Part shown: positions 33,419 through 45,070 of the stretch, piece after piece | Position numbering within the stretch: position 1 is the first letter of the stretch | Layout of the letters: every line of letters begins with the position of its first letter | NCBI RefSeq assembly: GCF_001540865.1 | Contig: NC_033638.1 | Span: 7,010,836-7,074,835, forward strand | Length of the DNA: 64,000 bases | Source of the DNA: Ananas comosus | Taxonomy: Eukaryota; Streptophyta; Magnoliopsida; Poales; Bromeliaceae | Direction of reading: 5' to 3' | Made by a program: the position numbers and the translations under genes | Notes under the pieces: model-generated | What the model saw: only the letters and a program-made list of their open reading frames with translations | Told to the model about the DNA's origin: nothing | Databases searched by the model: none

Positions 33419-33917
33419 ATATATATAAATAAATAATATTATTATAGACAATGATACATATCTATAAGTAAAAATATATATTACGTATTATTTTACATAG
33501 TTATATACATATAACTTAACATTATATATATATAATAGTATATATTATTTATTAATATAAGAATATTTTATTTTATTTTATTTTTATATAATAAAAATAT
33601 ATTTATACTATACGAGAAATACATAAAATGAGCCTCCAGAAAGCTTAATGGGTATTGGGCGTTGGAATCCGGCCTAGGCCGGGCACCGGGCCTTTATTAT
33701 ATGACCCTACTGAAACCTGGCCAGTTCCACCCCGATTGGCCAATTCCACTACCAACGCGCGGATACCTTCACTAGTATTTTAATTTAATTTAAAATACAC
33801 AAAGCCCAGTTTTGAAAAAACACACACACCCGAAGTGTAATTTAGTACAGAGGGAAACAATTCTATTTTTGACAACCTTAAACCCTGCCTCTCAAGCCTC
33901 CCTCGCAGGTGTCGAAA

Positions 33918-36026
33918 ATGGAGGCTCTACTCAGATTTGCCCTGAGAAGACCCCGAAATTGCGTCTCTGCCCTTCTCCTTCTTCCCCGAGCTCGCCCCCT
34001 CCTCCCATGGCGATCCCTCTCCTCCCTCGCTCCCCACCCCGACACGGAGCGCTCAATCCCCGTCAATGGCGACGGCGTCACGAAGCTCGCCCACCTCCTC
34101 GAGCTCGGCCGCTTCCACGCCGCCCTATCCCTAGCGAAAACCCTGGTCTCCTCCCCCCAGTCCCCAACCCCAACCCCTCTCCACCTCTACGACTCCCTCG
34201 CCTTCGCCCTCTCCTCCTCCTCCGCCGCCCTCTTCTCCGCCGCGAGCGCCCTCGTCGCCGCGTGCGCCCACCTCAAGCTCGCCGACGACGGCCTCCGCCT
34301 CCTCTTCCATGTCGCCGGAGCCCGCCGCCCCTTCCCTTCCCTCTCCTCCTGTAACCTCTTCCTCGAAACCCTAGTCTCCCTCGGCCGCTACGACGATGTC
34401 GGCGTCGTCTTCGCCCAAATCGTCGCCTCGGGGACGCGCCCCGACACCTTCGCCTACAACAAGTACATCCAATCCAAAGTGAAGCTGCGGGATCTCGATG
34501 GCGCTCTGCAGCTTTTGGATCGAATGAAGGAAGAGGGAGTAAACCCCGACACTTTCTCTTACAACGTTTTGATCTCGGGGGCGTGGAAGGAGCGGCGAGC
34601 GGATGATGCAGTGCGGCTGTTCGATGAAATGCTCGAGAGAAAAATTCCGGCTAAACACATCACGTACAACACGATGATTGATGGGTTTACTAAAATCGGC
34701 GACATGGACGCAGCTTTTGGGGTCCGGGATCGGATGTTGCGTGCGGGACTTAAACCGAACACGATCACGTACAATGCGTTGATTTACGGGCTTTGCCGCG
34801 CTGGGCGGGTAGACGAGACTGGAACTTTGCTGAAAGAGATGGAGGGGAATGGAATGGTCCCGGACGGATTCACTTACAGCATTTTGCTCGACGGTCATGC
34901 GAAATGTGGCGATTCGGAAGCCTCGCTTTCTCTTTTCGAGGAATCTGTGAAGAAGGGTGTGAGAATTGGCGATTACTCTTGTAGTATTCTGCTGAATGGT
35001 CTTTGCAAGGATGGGAAGGTCGCGAAGGCACGAGAAGTGTTGGGGAGGTTAGTGGAGAAGGGGATGGCTCCGACTACCGTGATCTATAATACAATTGTGG
35101 ATGGGTATTGTCGGATTGCGGACATAGAGGGTGCATTATCAGTGATGCAGGAGATGGAGTCGTGCGGACTAAGACCCGACTGCATTACTTACAATTCGCT
35201 CATAAATGGGTTATGTAAGTTGGAGAGATTTGATGATGCAGAAGAGTTGTTGAGAGAGATGGAGAAGAAAGGAGTAGCCCCAACTGTAGAGACCTTCAAC
35301 AATTTGATTGACTCCTTCGGGCGGGCCGGGAAGCTAGAGAAGAGTTTCAAGTTTCTTGATGATATGCAAGAGAATTTTGGTATAAAGCCGAATGCTGTTT
35401 CTTTCGGCTCTCTCGTGAATGCCTTGTGTAAAATGGGGAAGATTTTCGAGGCAGAAGCAGTATTCAATAACATGATCGATAGAGGAATATCACCCAATGT
35501 GCGAGTTTACAACATGCTCGTCGATGCGAATGCTGAAACTGGCGATATCTCAAAAGCTTTTAGGTTGGTTGAGGACACGAAGAGAAGAGGGGTCTCTCCA
35601 AGTATCGTAACTTATAATTCTCTCATAAAAGGTCTTTGTAGAGAAGGCCGCTTATCTGAAGCTGAGGAAATGGCAGGCCGGCTAGGAGACGAAGGTTTGA
35701 AACCCGATGTAATAACATATAATATACTGATCTCCACATGCTGCAATACTGGCAACACTAGTAAAGCTTTCGAGCTATATGAAGAGATGGAAAGATTAGG
35801 CATCAGACCGACAGTAAAGACGTACTTCGCGCTAATTAATGCTATGGTTACCGAAGATAGGATGCAAGATTTTGACAAATTATATCAGGAGATGTTGGAA
35901 AGAAAAGTCACCCCTGATAGTGGCATTTACAAGATGCTGTTGCGCGGGTATAAAAAATGGGGCGATGAAAGCAAGGTACTTGATGTGCAGCAGCAGATGA
36001 TAGACAGAGGAATTCCACTTGATTAG
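33918..36026 (+). CDS. P-class pentatricopeptide repeat (PPR) protein
   Basis: Predicted organellar RNA-binding protein, 702 residues, single exon as usual for PPR genes. The N-terminus (MEALLRFALRRPRNCVSALL, then more Arg/Ser/Leu) looks like a mitochondrial targeting peptide. From about residue 140 onward there are about 16 consecutive 35-residue PPR motifs, nearly all starting with a Y-N pair (TYNALIYGLCRAGRVDE, TYNSLINGLCKLERFDD and so on). One repeat has 36 residues. No E, DYW or SMR domain follows, so it is P-class. The sequence most resembles the Arabidopsis At5g12100 group as I remember it. That protein continues about 100 residues past the point where this one stops, after GIPLD. A Copia fragment follows directly. 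GC content falls sharply from 5' to 3'. The ATG at 33918 is chosen; the frame is open slightly upstream without another ATG. Confidence 0.95.
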   Translation: MEALLRFALRRPRNCVSALLLLPRARPLLPWRSLSSLAPHPDTERSIPVNGDGVTKLAHLLELGRFHAALSLAKTLVSSPQSPTPTPLHLYDSLAFALSSSSAALFSAASALVAACAHLKLADDGLRLLFHVAGARRPFPSLSSCNLFLETLVSLGRYDDVGVVFAQIVASGTRPDTFAYNKYIQSKVKLRDLDGALQLLDRMKEEGVNPDTFSYNVLISGAWKERRADDAVRLFDEMLERKIPAKHITYNTMIDGFTKIGDMDAAFGVRDRMLRAGLKPNTITYNALIYGLCRAGRVDETGTLLKEMEGNGMVPDGFTYSILLDGHAKCGDSEASLSLFEESVKKGVRIGDYSCSILLNGLCKDGKVAKAREVLGRLVEKGMAPTTVIYNTIVDGYCRIADIEGALSVMQEMESCGLRPDCITYNSLINGLCKLERFDDAEELLREMEKKGVAPTVETFNNLIDSFGRAGKLEKSFKFLDDMQENFGIKPNAVSFGSLVNALCKMGKIFEAEAVFNNMIDRGISPNVRVYNMLVDANAETGDISKAFRLVEDTKRRGVSPSIVTYNSLIKGLCREGRLSEAEEMAGRLGDEGLKPDVITYNILISTCCNTGNTSKAFELYEEMERLGIRPTVKTYFALINAMVTEDRMQDFDKLYQEMLERKVTPDSGIYKMLLRGYKKWGDESKVLDVQQQMIDRGIPLD

Positions 36027-36088
36027 ATGGTATGAAATAGGTTCACAGCCGCTGAGGCTTGCAATTCCAATGCGAAAAACAATTGAAT

Positions 36089-36196
36089 AAGCAAATAGAA
36101 GTGCAGAAGGTTGCCTCTGCGGATAATGTGGCAGACCCGCTGACTAAGGCGTTGACACAGCAGAAGCTTGAGACTCATCTTGAGAAGATGACGTAG
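36089..36196 (+). pseudogene. Ty1/Copia polyprotein C-terminal fragment
   Basis: The frame encodes KQIEVQKVASADNVADPLTK, then ALTQQKLETHLEKMT and a stop. The DNVADPLTKAL motif is the characteristic end of the Copia RNase H domain. Only about 35 residues remain; no reverse transcriptase, integrase or clear LTR was found nearby. It has the same orientation as the PPR gene and begins about 63 bp after its stop codon. Confidence 0.85.
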
Positions 36197-37478
36197 TCTG
36201 TTATACAGGTCGGATGATTGCACTGTAATCTACACCAATGTACTAGGAACAAAATAATTGCATAACTGCATGCATGGAGGTAATTGTGAAGTATTTGATA
36301 GAATTGAATGGCAAAGTAAAGCTCATTTGGCACTTTGTTGGTCTAACAATTAAGTGCCAGACTACAGGTTCAACCTGGTTAGAGTGATTAACAGGTTCAT
36401 GCAGAGCAATTCATGTGTAAGCTCTTCCTACAAGAGTACACTCAAAGATCTTCCATTCCTTTCTCACGGTATCAAGCCCTTAAACATAGAGCACAGTCGG
36501 ATTGGATTTTAGAGCACAGTCGGATTGGATTTTCACGTTGATTATCATATACTTACATCAGCTTACGCATTGATCATGGAAAAGAAGTTGACGAGATGCA
36601 GCAAAACTTGTCATTAAGGAAAAAAGAACGAAGCATGAAGACTTTCGCCAGATTCACAAGGTATGTTGAATCGTGATTGTTGTGAACTATTAATTTACTT
36701 ACAACTCCTTGTTTTAGACACATCTTTCTTTTGCAGCTTCGTGCTCACACGTATATACGGAGACTGACTGTGTTGCTCTATAGGGAACTTATATGTTGGC
36801 ATTTCATTGACAACTCCATACTACTGCTCCTTTATTGGCCTTTTGGTGTGCTTTCGCTTTCAATGTGAAAATAGCTTTATATATCAATGCCGTCACCATC
36901 TTTCTTAAGAATTTTGGAGATTGTATGCCATCAAGTTTTCTTAACTGCCCTTATAGCGGGACTGCCGCATGACAGGGAATATATTTCTCACACTTCTCTG
37001 TCAGCTACAAAGTCTAATGTTTGAGTGTTAATCTGTAAGCTGATGGAAGTATACTGTTACATTTCCACATGGCAAGCAATCATGTGATGACAACATTTAG
37101 AGAACTTGGCAGAAAATTCAGGCATGGCGGCTGATTGAAGTATATCGTTTGTTCACGTGGTATGCCACGACTTTTTAAATGCAGTGTGGCGTTTTGCAAT
37201 CAAGCCAAAGTTTAGGTGGATCTAGAGCTTATTTCCCTTTTACTATATGAAATAGAAGTTGGTCCAAACTTGGGTATTTGTTGGCCAGATTGATGCTTCT
37301 ATGTAAGTGCCATTCACAGCATAGTTGTCCGAGAAGCTCTGGCAGTTTATTTTCACAAAAAATAATCTATTTAGCTTTCTATTAATCAAAGTTATAGCTT
37401 ATTGCTTATGCTTTACTCGTGCAAAAATCCATCCTTAGCTTCTCGACTAAGACTACTGCCTAATTTTTTATCTGACGC

Positions 37479-37521
<43 letters not shown>

Positions 37522-39110
37522 CTCTCATGTGCGCGTAGGCCTTGCAGATCCAAGAGACAAACTGAAGAGATGAAGAGTACTGATAAGGTTTGCCAATGGA
37601 AGCCCAGGGAGAAGTCTATGAAGCTAGACCATAAACTTTAGAGTACTTTGCTGCTTTTCCCGCTACCATGGATGTGATGTTTGTAAGCATTTGTTTACTC
37701 TCGCTTCTAAAACAACTACTCTACTTCGAAAAATAGCAATCCAATGTTTAGCAAGCAACATGTGTACAGCTTTTGCTGTGAATGGAAGTTGGAGACCCAA
37801 TTACAAGCTCTTGCTTCTATTGTCAGCAAGAAACTGTGTGGAGCAGTGTTATGTTTAGCATATATGTGACCTTAGTTTGTCCTTCTAAATGGACTTACTG
37901 ATGTACCGACCAGTAAAAGAAAGTTGTAGAATGGTGTGTTTGTATTGCTGAATGTTAATCAGTTAACTAAAAAATAATGACTACTTACTCTTGGCCTGAG
38001 AGATTTATTTTTGGTGGTAGCCTGGCATATTATCTCACATGGATGGATTGTGATTCAAACTCAAAAAATTTAGCTGTTTAGTTCAATTTATGTAGTTACC
38101 TCAAATAGTTAAAAAGGAAGGTTTCAGTTTCTGTATAATCTTAAAAGTTGATTGAAGTTATAGATCTCTGTAGCTTTAAATTTGTGCCATTTGTTGCAAA
38201 ACGAAGCTTCAAGTGTCAGCTTTCTTTTAAATGTAAACTGTTGTGTACCTCTTTTTTGTTGTGCATTGGATGCACAAGTGCTTTGAATGGTTCTTGAGCA
38301 TCAAATCACAAAAGTAAAATACAATACAAATACAAATATAGTTTATAGTTTTTTGCAATATAAAGCAGAGACTTGAAGCTTGGTTTTGCAACAAATGGCA
38401 CATATTTAAAGCCTACAACTACAATCAAAAATGATGCTCAAGAACTTTAATGGGTGTAATGTTGTGTAGTGTACTATACCTAACAAATGTCTCATTTTCA
38501 GTGTTACATATTAAAGGCTAAGTACACTTCAGGGTTTCTCTTTTGTGTGTCACTATTACAAACTTTTACCTGTCAAAATGTCCTTCATACAAGACATTGT
38601 AGTTTTCCCAATAATATATAAAAACAAATTAATTTTAAATTGTCCTTAATACTCATGTGGATGATTAGACAATTAGGATTAGATATGATTTATGATGTAA
38701 TAAATATTAACAATATCGGAAAAAATCACTTTATAGCTAAAGCTCCAGCAAACCAAGCTGAAGAATTCATAGAATTTTTTATTTAGAAAAGTTATGTACA
38801 TCAAACAAACAATTAGACTTTACTTGAATACTGGAATAAAATATTAAATGATATCTTATTGCGTATGAAAATTACTTTGCATGAGTGAAAGGCGTTCGCA
38901 TCCATGATATTCATAATAAATATCTGATCACAGCTCCCATCTATCAAAGGCAAAAAATTTTGTAAGTAAATTAAAAAAATACGCAGAATAAATTGTTCAT
39001 GCATCCCAACATAAACTCACTTCCTAGTGAAGTTAAGTGTTGCTACATTTAAACTTCGTGAAATTCCAAACATGTTATGATTTGGAAAATTATGTAATTA
39101 TTCCTGGCTA
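36197..39110. other. Intergenic, no gene seen
   Basis: Moderately AT-rich, with a (CT)n tract at about 37482-37518 and fragments related to MITE sequence near 37700. The open frame around the CT tract encodes low-complexity LSLS and is not supported as a gene. No protein similarity was recognised on either strand. Confidence 0.55.
37482..37518. repeat. (CT)n microsatellite
   Basis: About 18 CT units in intergenic DNA downstream of the PPR gene. Confidence 0.95.
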
Positions 39111-39464
39111 AATTACAAAAAAACAAATTCTGTAAATATTCGTTTTTTTCACTTTTCCTTCTTAACTTTCAAAAATTTATATTTTATCTCATTAATATTT
39201 CAAGTTGTTAAATTTAGTTTCCCTCCGTTAAGATTCTATTACTATTTCATCAATTTATTATAATTTATACTAAAAATATTCTTTAAAATGATAGAAATAT
39301 ATTAAAAAATAGAAGGATAATTTGATTATTTTGTCCTTTTCATTAACACCGTACTTCTGAAAATATTTTTAAAATTTTAGAAAGGCAAAATGTAGATTTT
39401 TAAAAGTCGAAGAAGAAAAAGTGAATATTTACATAAAAAAATTGTACGTAATTCAGCCTTATTC
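39111..39464. mobile_element. Foldback repeat, copy 1 of a local pair
   Basis: The left arm GGCTAAATTACAAAAAAACA pairs with the inverted right arm GGCTGAATTACGTACAATTT. The interior is alignable, word for word with divergence, to 39969-40371, including a TCCCTCCGTTAAGATTCTAT counterpart and a CACCGTACTTCTGAAAATAT counterpart. Non-coding. Confidence 0.65.
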
Positions 39465-39589
39465 TTAATTCATATCTTTCCAACTAAGGCTCGTTGGAAA
39501 AGTTCATTAACAATATTTTTCACTTTATTTTTTTCTTGCATTAAATAAAAAAAAAATAAAATTACAATATTTTCTCAACCAAACCACAA

Positions 39590-39950
39590 GGGACCACGTG
39601 GCCCTACTACAAATCGTTTTAACGCGTTCAAAAGCATCAAAAAATACATCGAAAACGCACTCTCCAATTTAGTGGATTCTGGAACAACCCTCGGAATACA
39701 CCCGCCGAGGGTTTCGCGCCACCTGTTTTTTACAGCAGAACGTGGGCAGCACACGTGTCAAATTTTCAAGCGTCGGAGCGCACTGTTTGGTGCTCCGGCG
39801 CAAACAGCGGATCCGAGCCCGACAGGCCCCCACGCGTTGATCCAACACTTCACCTCATCGCCTCGAACACGCGTTGGTCAGAGGCTCAAACACCGAACCC
39901 ACTCCGTGCTCTAATCTCACTCCACGTAGGCACCAAATTAAATGACGTTT
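39590..39950. promoter_or_regulatory. GC-rich island with two G-box cores
   Basis: An isolated island of higher GC in AT-rich DNA, with CACGTG at about 39597 and 39754 and GC-rich words such as CCCGCCGAGGG. No gene start follows. It could be an orphan promoter, an enhancer, or part of an unrecognised element. The open frames here are not recognisable proteins. Confidence 0.3.
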
Positions 39951-39968
39951 TTAACCCCCCCTTTTTTG

Positions 39969-39998
39969 GACTAAATTATAAAAAAATCTTATAAATAA

Positions 39999-40042
<44 letters not shown>

Positions 40043-40371
40043 TTTCTTTTCTAACTTTTAATAAATCTATATTTCACCTTCTCAAAATTTTAAATTATTG
40101 TATTTAGCCACCCTCCGCTAGTATTTTATTACTATTCCATCTATATCTTATTATTTATATTAAAAATACCTTTCAAAATAACAGAAATATATTAAAAACA
40201 AATTTATAAAAAAAGTATGAGTAATTTGGTCATTTGTTTTCTCCATGAATATCGTACTTTTATGAAAATATTTTTGAAATTTTAAGGAGACAAAATATAG
40301 ATTTTTAAAAGTCAAAAAGAGAAAGTAATAACATAGGTATTTATAGGAGGTTTTTTCTGTAATTTAATTTT
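39969..40371. mobile_element. Foldback repeat, copy 2 of a local pair
   Basis: Same family as 39111-39464. It begins GGACTAAATTATAAAAAAAT, carries a (TA)n expansion near its left end (about 40001-40038), and ends with a complementary arm near CTGTAATTTAA. Confidence 0.6.
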
Positions 40372-40384
40372 TTTAAAAATAAAA

Positions 40385-40700
40385 CTGTACTAAAGTTATC
40401 TGAACTATGAATCACTTTGAATAAAAAATTAAATATTTTTTTAAAAAGTTTAATTTTGCTATCCAATGTTTTAGTTTGTATAATTTGAGTCAGTTAACGA
40501 TACTTTAAATTTAAAATTTATTTTTACAAATTTAGTTACTGTACTTCATAAATTCGTGTAACTATAAATTTAGTGAAGTAATAAATTATTTTTAATTTTG
40601 AAGGAGAAGTGCCATTAACTGACTCAACCTTGGGTAACAAAATCTTGAAAGATTGGATAGTAGATTCAAATGATCCATTCAAATAAAGTTTATATATTTT
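40385..40700. mobile_element. Foldback repeat (family of 30228)
   Basis: The arms GTACTAAAGTTATCTGAACT... and inverted ...ATTTGAATGGATCATTTGAA, with internal GAGTCAGTTAACGATAC and GCCATTAACTGACTC complementary words, match the layout of the intronic copy at 30228-30548. A poly-A tract and a SINE-like fragment (40741-40830) follow. Confidence 0.55.
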
Positions 40701-40848
40701 TACTTTTGTTAAAAAAAAAAAAAAAAAAAACTTAGTTGAAAATGTAAAACAACTAAACTTCCAACTTTGGATCTCAAGTACTAACCATGAAGCTCGTTGC
40801 CACTTAAAATAGAAACAGAAACGGTCGGCCTATTTTTTTATTATTGTT

Positions 40849-41231
40849 GGGCTAAATACACATTTGGTCCTCAACCTATTAGGTGTGTATACTTTGGTGC
40901 TCAAACTTTAATTTGTAATAATTTTGATTTGAACTTCTAAATTGTTATAATCTGCTCTCATAATCTAAATTTGCTAACTGAATATTGACTTGTCGCTAAT
41001 GTGAAAATAATATATTTTCTAACTTTTATTGTATCATTCATCACAATACGGCTATATCACTTCCACTGTTCCATATTAGCTACATATTAATATTTAGTCA
41101 ACCAAATTAGGTTACCAGACTTGATTCTAAAAATTTGAAAATTCGAGCTAGAAATTATAATGAATTAAAATTTGAAGACCAAAATATCACACGCCTCATA
41201 GTTTGTGGACCAAAAATGTAATTTAGCTTTA
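40849..41231. mobile_element. Foldback repeat (family of 14894)
   Basis: The left arm GGGCTAAATACACATTTGGT and the inverted right arm AAGCTAAATTACATTTTTGG continue into complementary halves with CAAACTTTAATTTGTAATAA-type words. Related to 14894-15505. Immediately downstream is a partial copy of the 30228 family (about 41225-41440). Confidence 0.65.
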
Positions 41232-41577
41232 GGTAAAAATATATAGAACTTATATGGACTATATCCTATTTTGATTAGATATTTAGATTACCTAACTTAT
41301 CAAAATTTTAATTTTAGTATCCAACTTTACAATAAGTTTGATTTAAGTTATTTGATGACTCCGGTATAAAATTTAAGTTATTTACTTACATTAATAAATT
41401 TATAGTTATATAAATATAAATTCAAATACAACATAAAATATTTATACATTATATAATACAGAATCTATTTGGATTCAGGTTCCATTCGGCTTAAAGTCGG
41501 ATAGAGATAGAATCCATGCCTGAAGCCGATTATGGATTTTATTTTTTATGTCCGTATCTAAAATCATATTTATTCAG

Positions 41578-41925
41578 AGGCTGTTTGGTCATTGGAAAAG
41601 TATAAAAGAAAATATTGATTTTTTTTTTCATAGAAAATCTTTTTTTTTTCCAACTTTCGCATATTTGATTCTAAAAAAAAGCTAGCTTTTTTTTTGAAAA
41701 GTTTTATTTTTAATTTGATGAAAAATTATTATTTTTATTTTTAATTTTTTTTGGAAAATGATAGCATTAGTTTTACATAAAATCAAAAAAAAAATTTGAA
41801 AAAGCTTTTTTTTTTTAACCAAACCGCGGAAAAAAAAATAAAAGATGTTTTACATGAAAAACTTTTTATCCTTACAAAAAAAAATTTTCCCCATTTTTTT
41901 CTATGAACCAAACATAACATCGAAT
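41578..41925. mobile_element. TIR MITE
   Basis: GAGGCTGTTTGGTCATTGGA at the left pairs with an inverted ATGTTTGGTTCATAGAAAAA-type right end. The interior is A/T homopolymer-rich and partly self-complementary. Non-coding; TSD not resolved. Confidence 0.5.
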
Positions 41926-42182
41926 AAATCCGTTCTTTTCGATTCAGATAAAATTTTTAGATAACTGTTGACATTGGCAAAAAACCTTTTTAAAAAATAT
42001 TTTCCAAAAAAGAATATTATTTTTTTATACTCTTATTCGTTCGAATTCGGATATAAATTGTGGGTATCCGTACCCGTTAATCACAAAATTTGACTTGTTC
42101 TACGTGAGGGGGTCTCACGGGGTCCACGTAGCACCGGGCATTGTTAGGTCTCCTCAGCACATAAGGATTAATTAAAAATAAA

Positions 42183-42528
42183 AATAAACTTCGAATACCA
42201 GGTTTCGTACTTTCTCACTTTAGTATCCGTAGTTTAAAGTGTATCAAATTAGTGTCTTGTGGTTTCATTTTTATCTTTTCGTCAGCTTTTTCGTTAATAT
42301 TTCGTTAAATTATATACAAAAAAAACTTCAGATACCCACTTAGGTTTATTGAATATTCACTTTAGTACTCTTTAGTTTTAACTTTATCACTAATTTAATG
42401 AAAAATTAGTAAAATCAATAATAAAAAAATAAAAATGAAACCACATAGTACTATATTGGTACACTTTAAATTATAGAGGACTAAAGTGAGAAAGTATGAA
42501 ATTATGGGGGGCATTTGAAGTTTTCCCT
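42183..42528. mobile_element. Foldback MITE, diverged relative of 26441
   Basis: The right end GGGGGGCATTTGAAGTTTTC, followed by CCC, and arms containing TTTCGTACTTTCTCACTTTA on one side and CTAAAGTGAGAAAGTATGAA on the other, show the same architecture as 26441-26842. The left terminus is degenerate. TAAAAATAA-like sequence on both sides may be the remains of the 9 bp TSD. Confidence 0.65.
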
Positions 42529-42865
42529 AAAAATAAAAAAAAACGTGGCGAAACTCTCACCATGTGAGCCGCCCACACCAGCTTCAATGCTGTATCATCC
42601 TTCCACCGCCGCCTGCCGCTGGACCCGGTCTACCGTGGACCAGTCCTCCAAACTCTGGTTTGGGAAAACTTATAGAATGCATCAGTTATATTGGTGACGT
42701 GGCGTCTCCAAAAAAATTAAATAATTTCTTTTGGATTTATCCCTCCCATTATGATTAGAAAAAAAATATTTTTTATTATATTTTTTTCAAATGAAGAGAT
42801 GTGATTGGCATATTTTTGCTGATTTTAATGCAACTGTGATACAATAAATTTTCTCCGGATTTAGA

Positions 42866-43183
42866 GGGCTTTTTGTTCCTACTTCCTTAGAAAGGTATGG
42901 GAAAATAAATTCAAGAAAAATTGATATTTTTTAGTTTTCTATTTATTTGGTTTCAGGAAAATTTAGTTTTGTTGATGAATAACTACTTTCTTCTCTTTTC
43001 TTTTCTTTTTTTTGACAAATTTTATGAAAATTTAGAGTTTTCATTTTTCATGAAATTTGAAAAAAAAATTCAGAAAAATTATTTTTTTGAACCAAATGGG
43101 CAGAAAACTAATAAAAAAATTTTCTATGAATTTTTTTCTCAAAACGTTATTTTTTCATACTTTTTGAGGAACTAAACAGCCCT
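42866..43183. mobile_element. TIR MITE
   Basis: GGGCTTTTTGTTCC at the left and, inverted, GGGCTGTTTAGTTCC at the right define about 320 bp of A/T-rich DNA. TTAGA and TTAGG flank it, suggesting a short TTA-type duplication. A second MITE-like unit (about 43186-43403, ends GTTGTTTTTGGATTG and inverted GTGTTTGATTG) abuts it. Confidence 0.5.
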
Positions 43184-43822
43184 TAGGTTGTTTTTGGATT
43201 GTACAAAAACTATTTTCATGTTTTCCATTAAAGACATTTTTTTCATAATTTTTAGAGAAAGAAAAAGTAGGCTTTTTCAGGAAATTTTAAAAAGAATAAT
43301 TTTAGCAAAACTTATTAGTTGGAAATTAAATAGAGTAAAAATACATTTTCAATCTGAAAATTATTTTTTAAAATATATTTTCTTAAAAATCAATCAAACA
43401 CTCCTTGTGCGAAACAATCGTCCTTATAACAGCATATCACATATGGTACGCCACTGACCAATCATATTGTGACAATATAATGACTTGTTTTAGATTATGA
43501 AAAGATTACGTTGCTTGTGATAATAACGTATCATATTTCCACAATCAAATTGAAAATTTGAAAATCCTATGTAAGCTTTTGCTCTAGCACTTTTTCACCA
43601 AAATAGCTTAAGATAACAATAGAGTAAAATTGGGAGCAACATGATAAAAATGTTGTTGATTGATTGAGGCCTAATTATTCATATCCTACAAGAATAATTG
43701 TGATGAAGAAATTTTTTTCCAAATTTAGAAACCTTATAATTTGGTTGCAGTGTTGTGTAACTTCTACTTGAATCATTGGAAAAAAAAATAATTCATTTAT
43801 TAAAATCATACTAACAAATTAT

Positions 43823-44324
43823 AGAGCTAGACTGGTATACGTACTATTGGTAGCACGAAGGCCTCCGTACTACTAAGTTGTTTTCAATGATGCCACTTCC
43901 AAATCGACGGTCGGCTCCGTTAGACTTGATCTACCCTATTAAAAGCATTTGGAAACTAAATTTCGTAATTTTTCGGCGTCATTTGACTAGTGATCAGGTC
44001 TCAAAATTGACAATTTTAATGATAGATGTATGCGTTTTTGAATTTAACGGTATAGAAAATTCTTTTCACTATTTATAGTAAGATTAGTACCTCTGATATT
44101 AAAACATTATTTTTTATAAGATTTTTATTTTCAGCCGTTTATTTTTAGACTACTCGTTTGATAGGTAAATGATGCCGAAAAATTATAAAATTTAGTTTTC
44201 AACTACTTTCAATAGTGTAGATCAAGTCTAACGGAGGTGATCGTCAATTTGGAAGCCACATTATTGAAAATAACTTGATAGCACGGAGACCTGCATGCTA
44301 CCGATAGTATACCAGCTTAGCTCT
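43823..44324. mobile_element. TIR MITE, about 500 bp, long imperfect TIRs
   Basis: The left end AGAGCTAGACTGGTATACG and the inverted right end AGAGCTAAGCTGGTATACT extend as imperfect inverted repeats for about 45 bp (GGTAGCA..., GGCCTCCGT versus GGTCTCCGT). Inner blocks around GATCTACCCTATT and AGTGTAGATC are also complementary. AATTAT occurs at 43817-43822 and 44326-44331. Non-coding. Confidence 0.75.
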
Positions 44325-44789
44325 GAATTATATGCAGATTTTGAATATAACTTAGTTCAACTTAGTCTCTCTCACATGGACAAATCTCCGTCACGTGGTA
44401 GGATGCTGAATAACTTCGACTCTTTCACTAAATTCGACAATTAATTATTATGTTTCAAATTTATCATATGATTATTAAAAAAAATAATTAAAATTTTAAA
44501 ACTAAAACAAAGTTATATAAAATTTCAACTCATTTCAATCAGCGTAGTTCTTCTTGACCCCAGTATATAGCAGTCACATAACTTAATTTTTTTAAAAAAA
44601 AATTATTTTGTCGTTCAATATATAGGTAAACCTAAAATTTTAAAAATTCATATTATTTTTCTATTTTAAAAAATTTGTGTAAAATATATAAAAATCGCGC
44701 AACAATTCGAAAAGTGCAGGGTACGGTCGATGAATTATATTTCAAATTTTTAATTTTTCACAAATTAAATTGAATTTCATTCGGGGAGG

Positions 44790-45070
44790 CGGTTCTTGAT
44801 GACGTGGTGGACGGGGCCCACGGGTCCACAGCGCCGCCCCTAGGCCTTAGCCGACCAATTTTGACCATTCCACAATCAGGAGATCACGTGTACCGTTGTG
44901 ATCAAACGAACGGCTCAGATCGCTCGGTTGCTCACTCGCATTTCATTTTCCCGCGCGGTCTACCGCGTCGCTACGGCGCCGCTCTCTTTACTAGCTACTG
45001 CTTACGTGTCAAATTTTGATTGGCTCTACGGTTGGGCCCTACATTTTCGGAGCCTGGAGCTAAGCAGGTG
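44790..45070. promoter_or_regulatory. GC-rich island upstream of the CW-type gene
   Basis: An island with CACGTG (about 44885), GACGTGG and CCCGCGCGG words about 1.2 kb before the CW-type gene start. Possibly a distal promoter element. Inference from composition only. Confidence 0.3.

Larger units (their letters stand above)
32847..33741. mobile_element. Possible decayed TIR element with nested inserts
   Basis: GATGGAACTGGGCTTGG near the left pairs imperfectly with GGGGTGGAACTGGCCAGG (minus strand) at the right, with CCCGGGC-type words inside both ends. The interior contains the TA microsatellite, small MITE ends and a 7-base N gap (33412-33418), so the original element is not reconstructable here. 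Tentative. Confidence 0.35.

Noticed and set aside
34371..35878. Minus-strand open frames of up to 175 codons across the PPR gene
   Set aside because: They mirror the repeated PPR coding sequence on the other strand and match no known protein type.
36330..36420. tRNA-like words (GGTCTAACAATTAAGTG, GGTTCAACC) after the PPR gene
   Set aside because: No cloverleaf, acceptor stem or anticodon arm could be formed. Not called as a tRNA or SINE.
39672..39994. Overlapping 80-codon open frames in the GC-rich island
   Set aside because: No recognisable protein features; open frames are expected by chance in GC-rich DNA lacking TA-rich stops.
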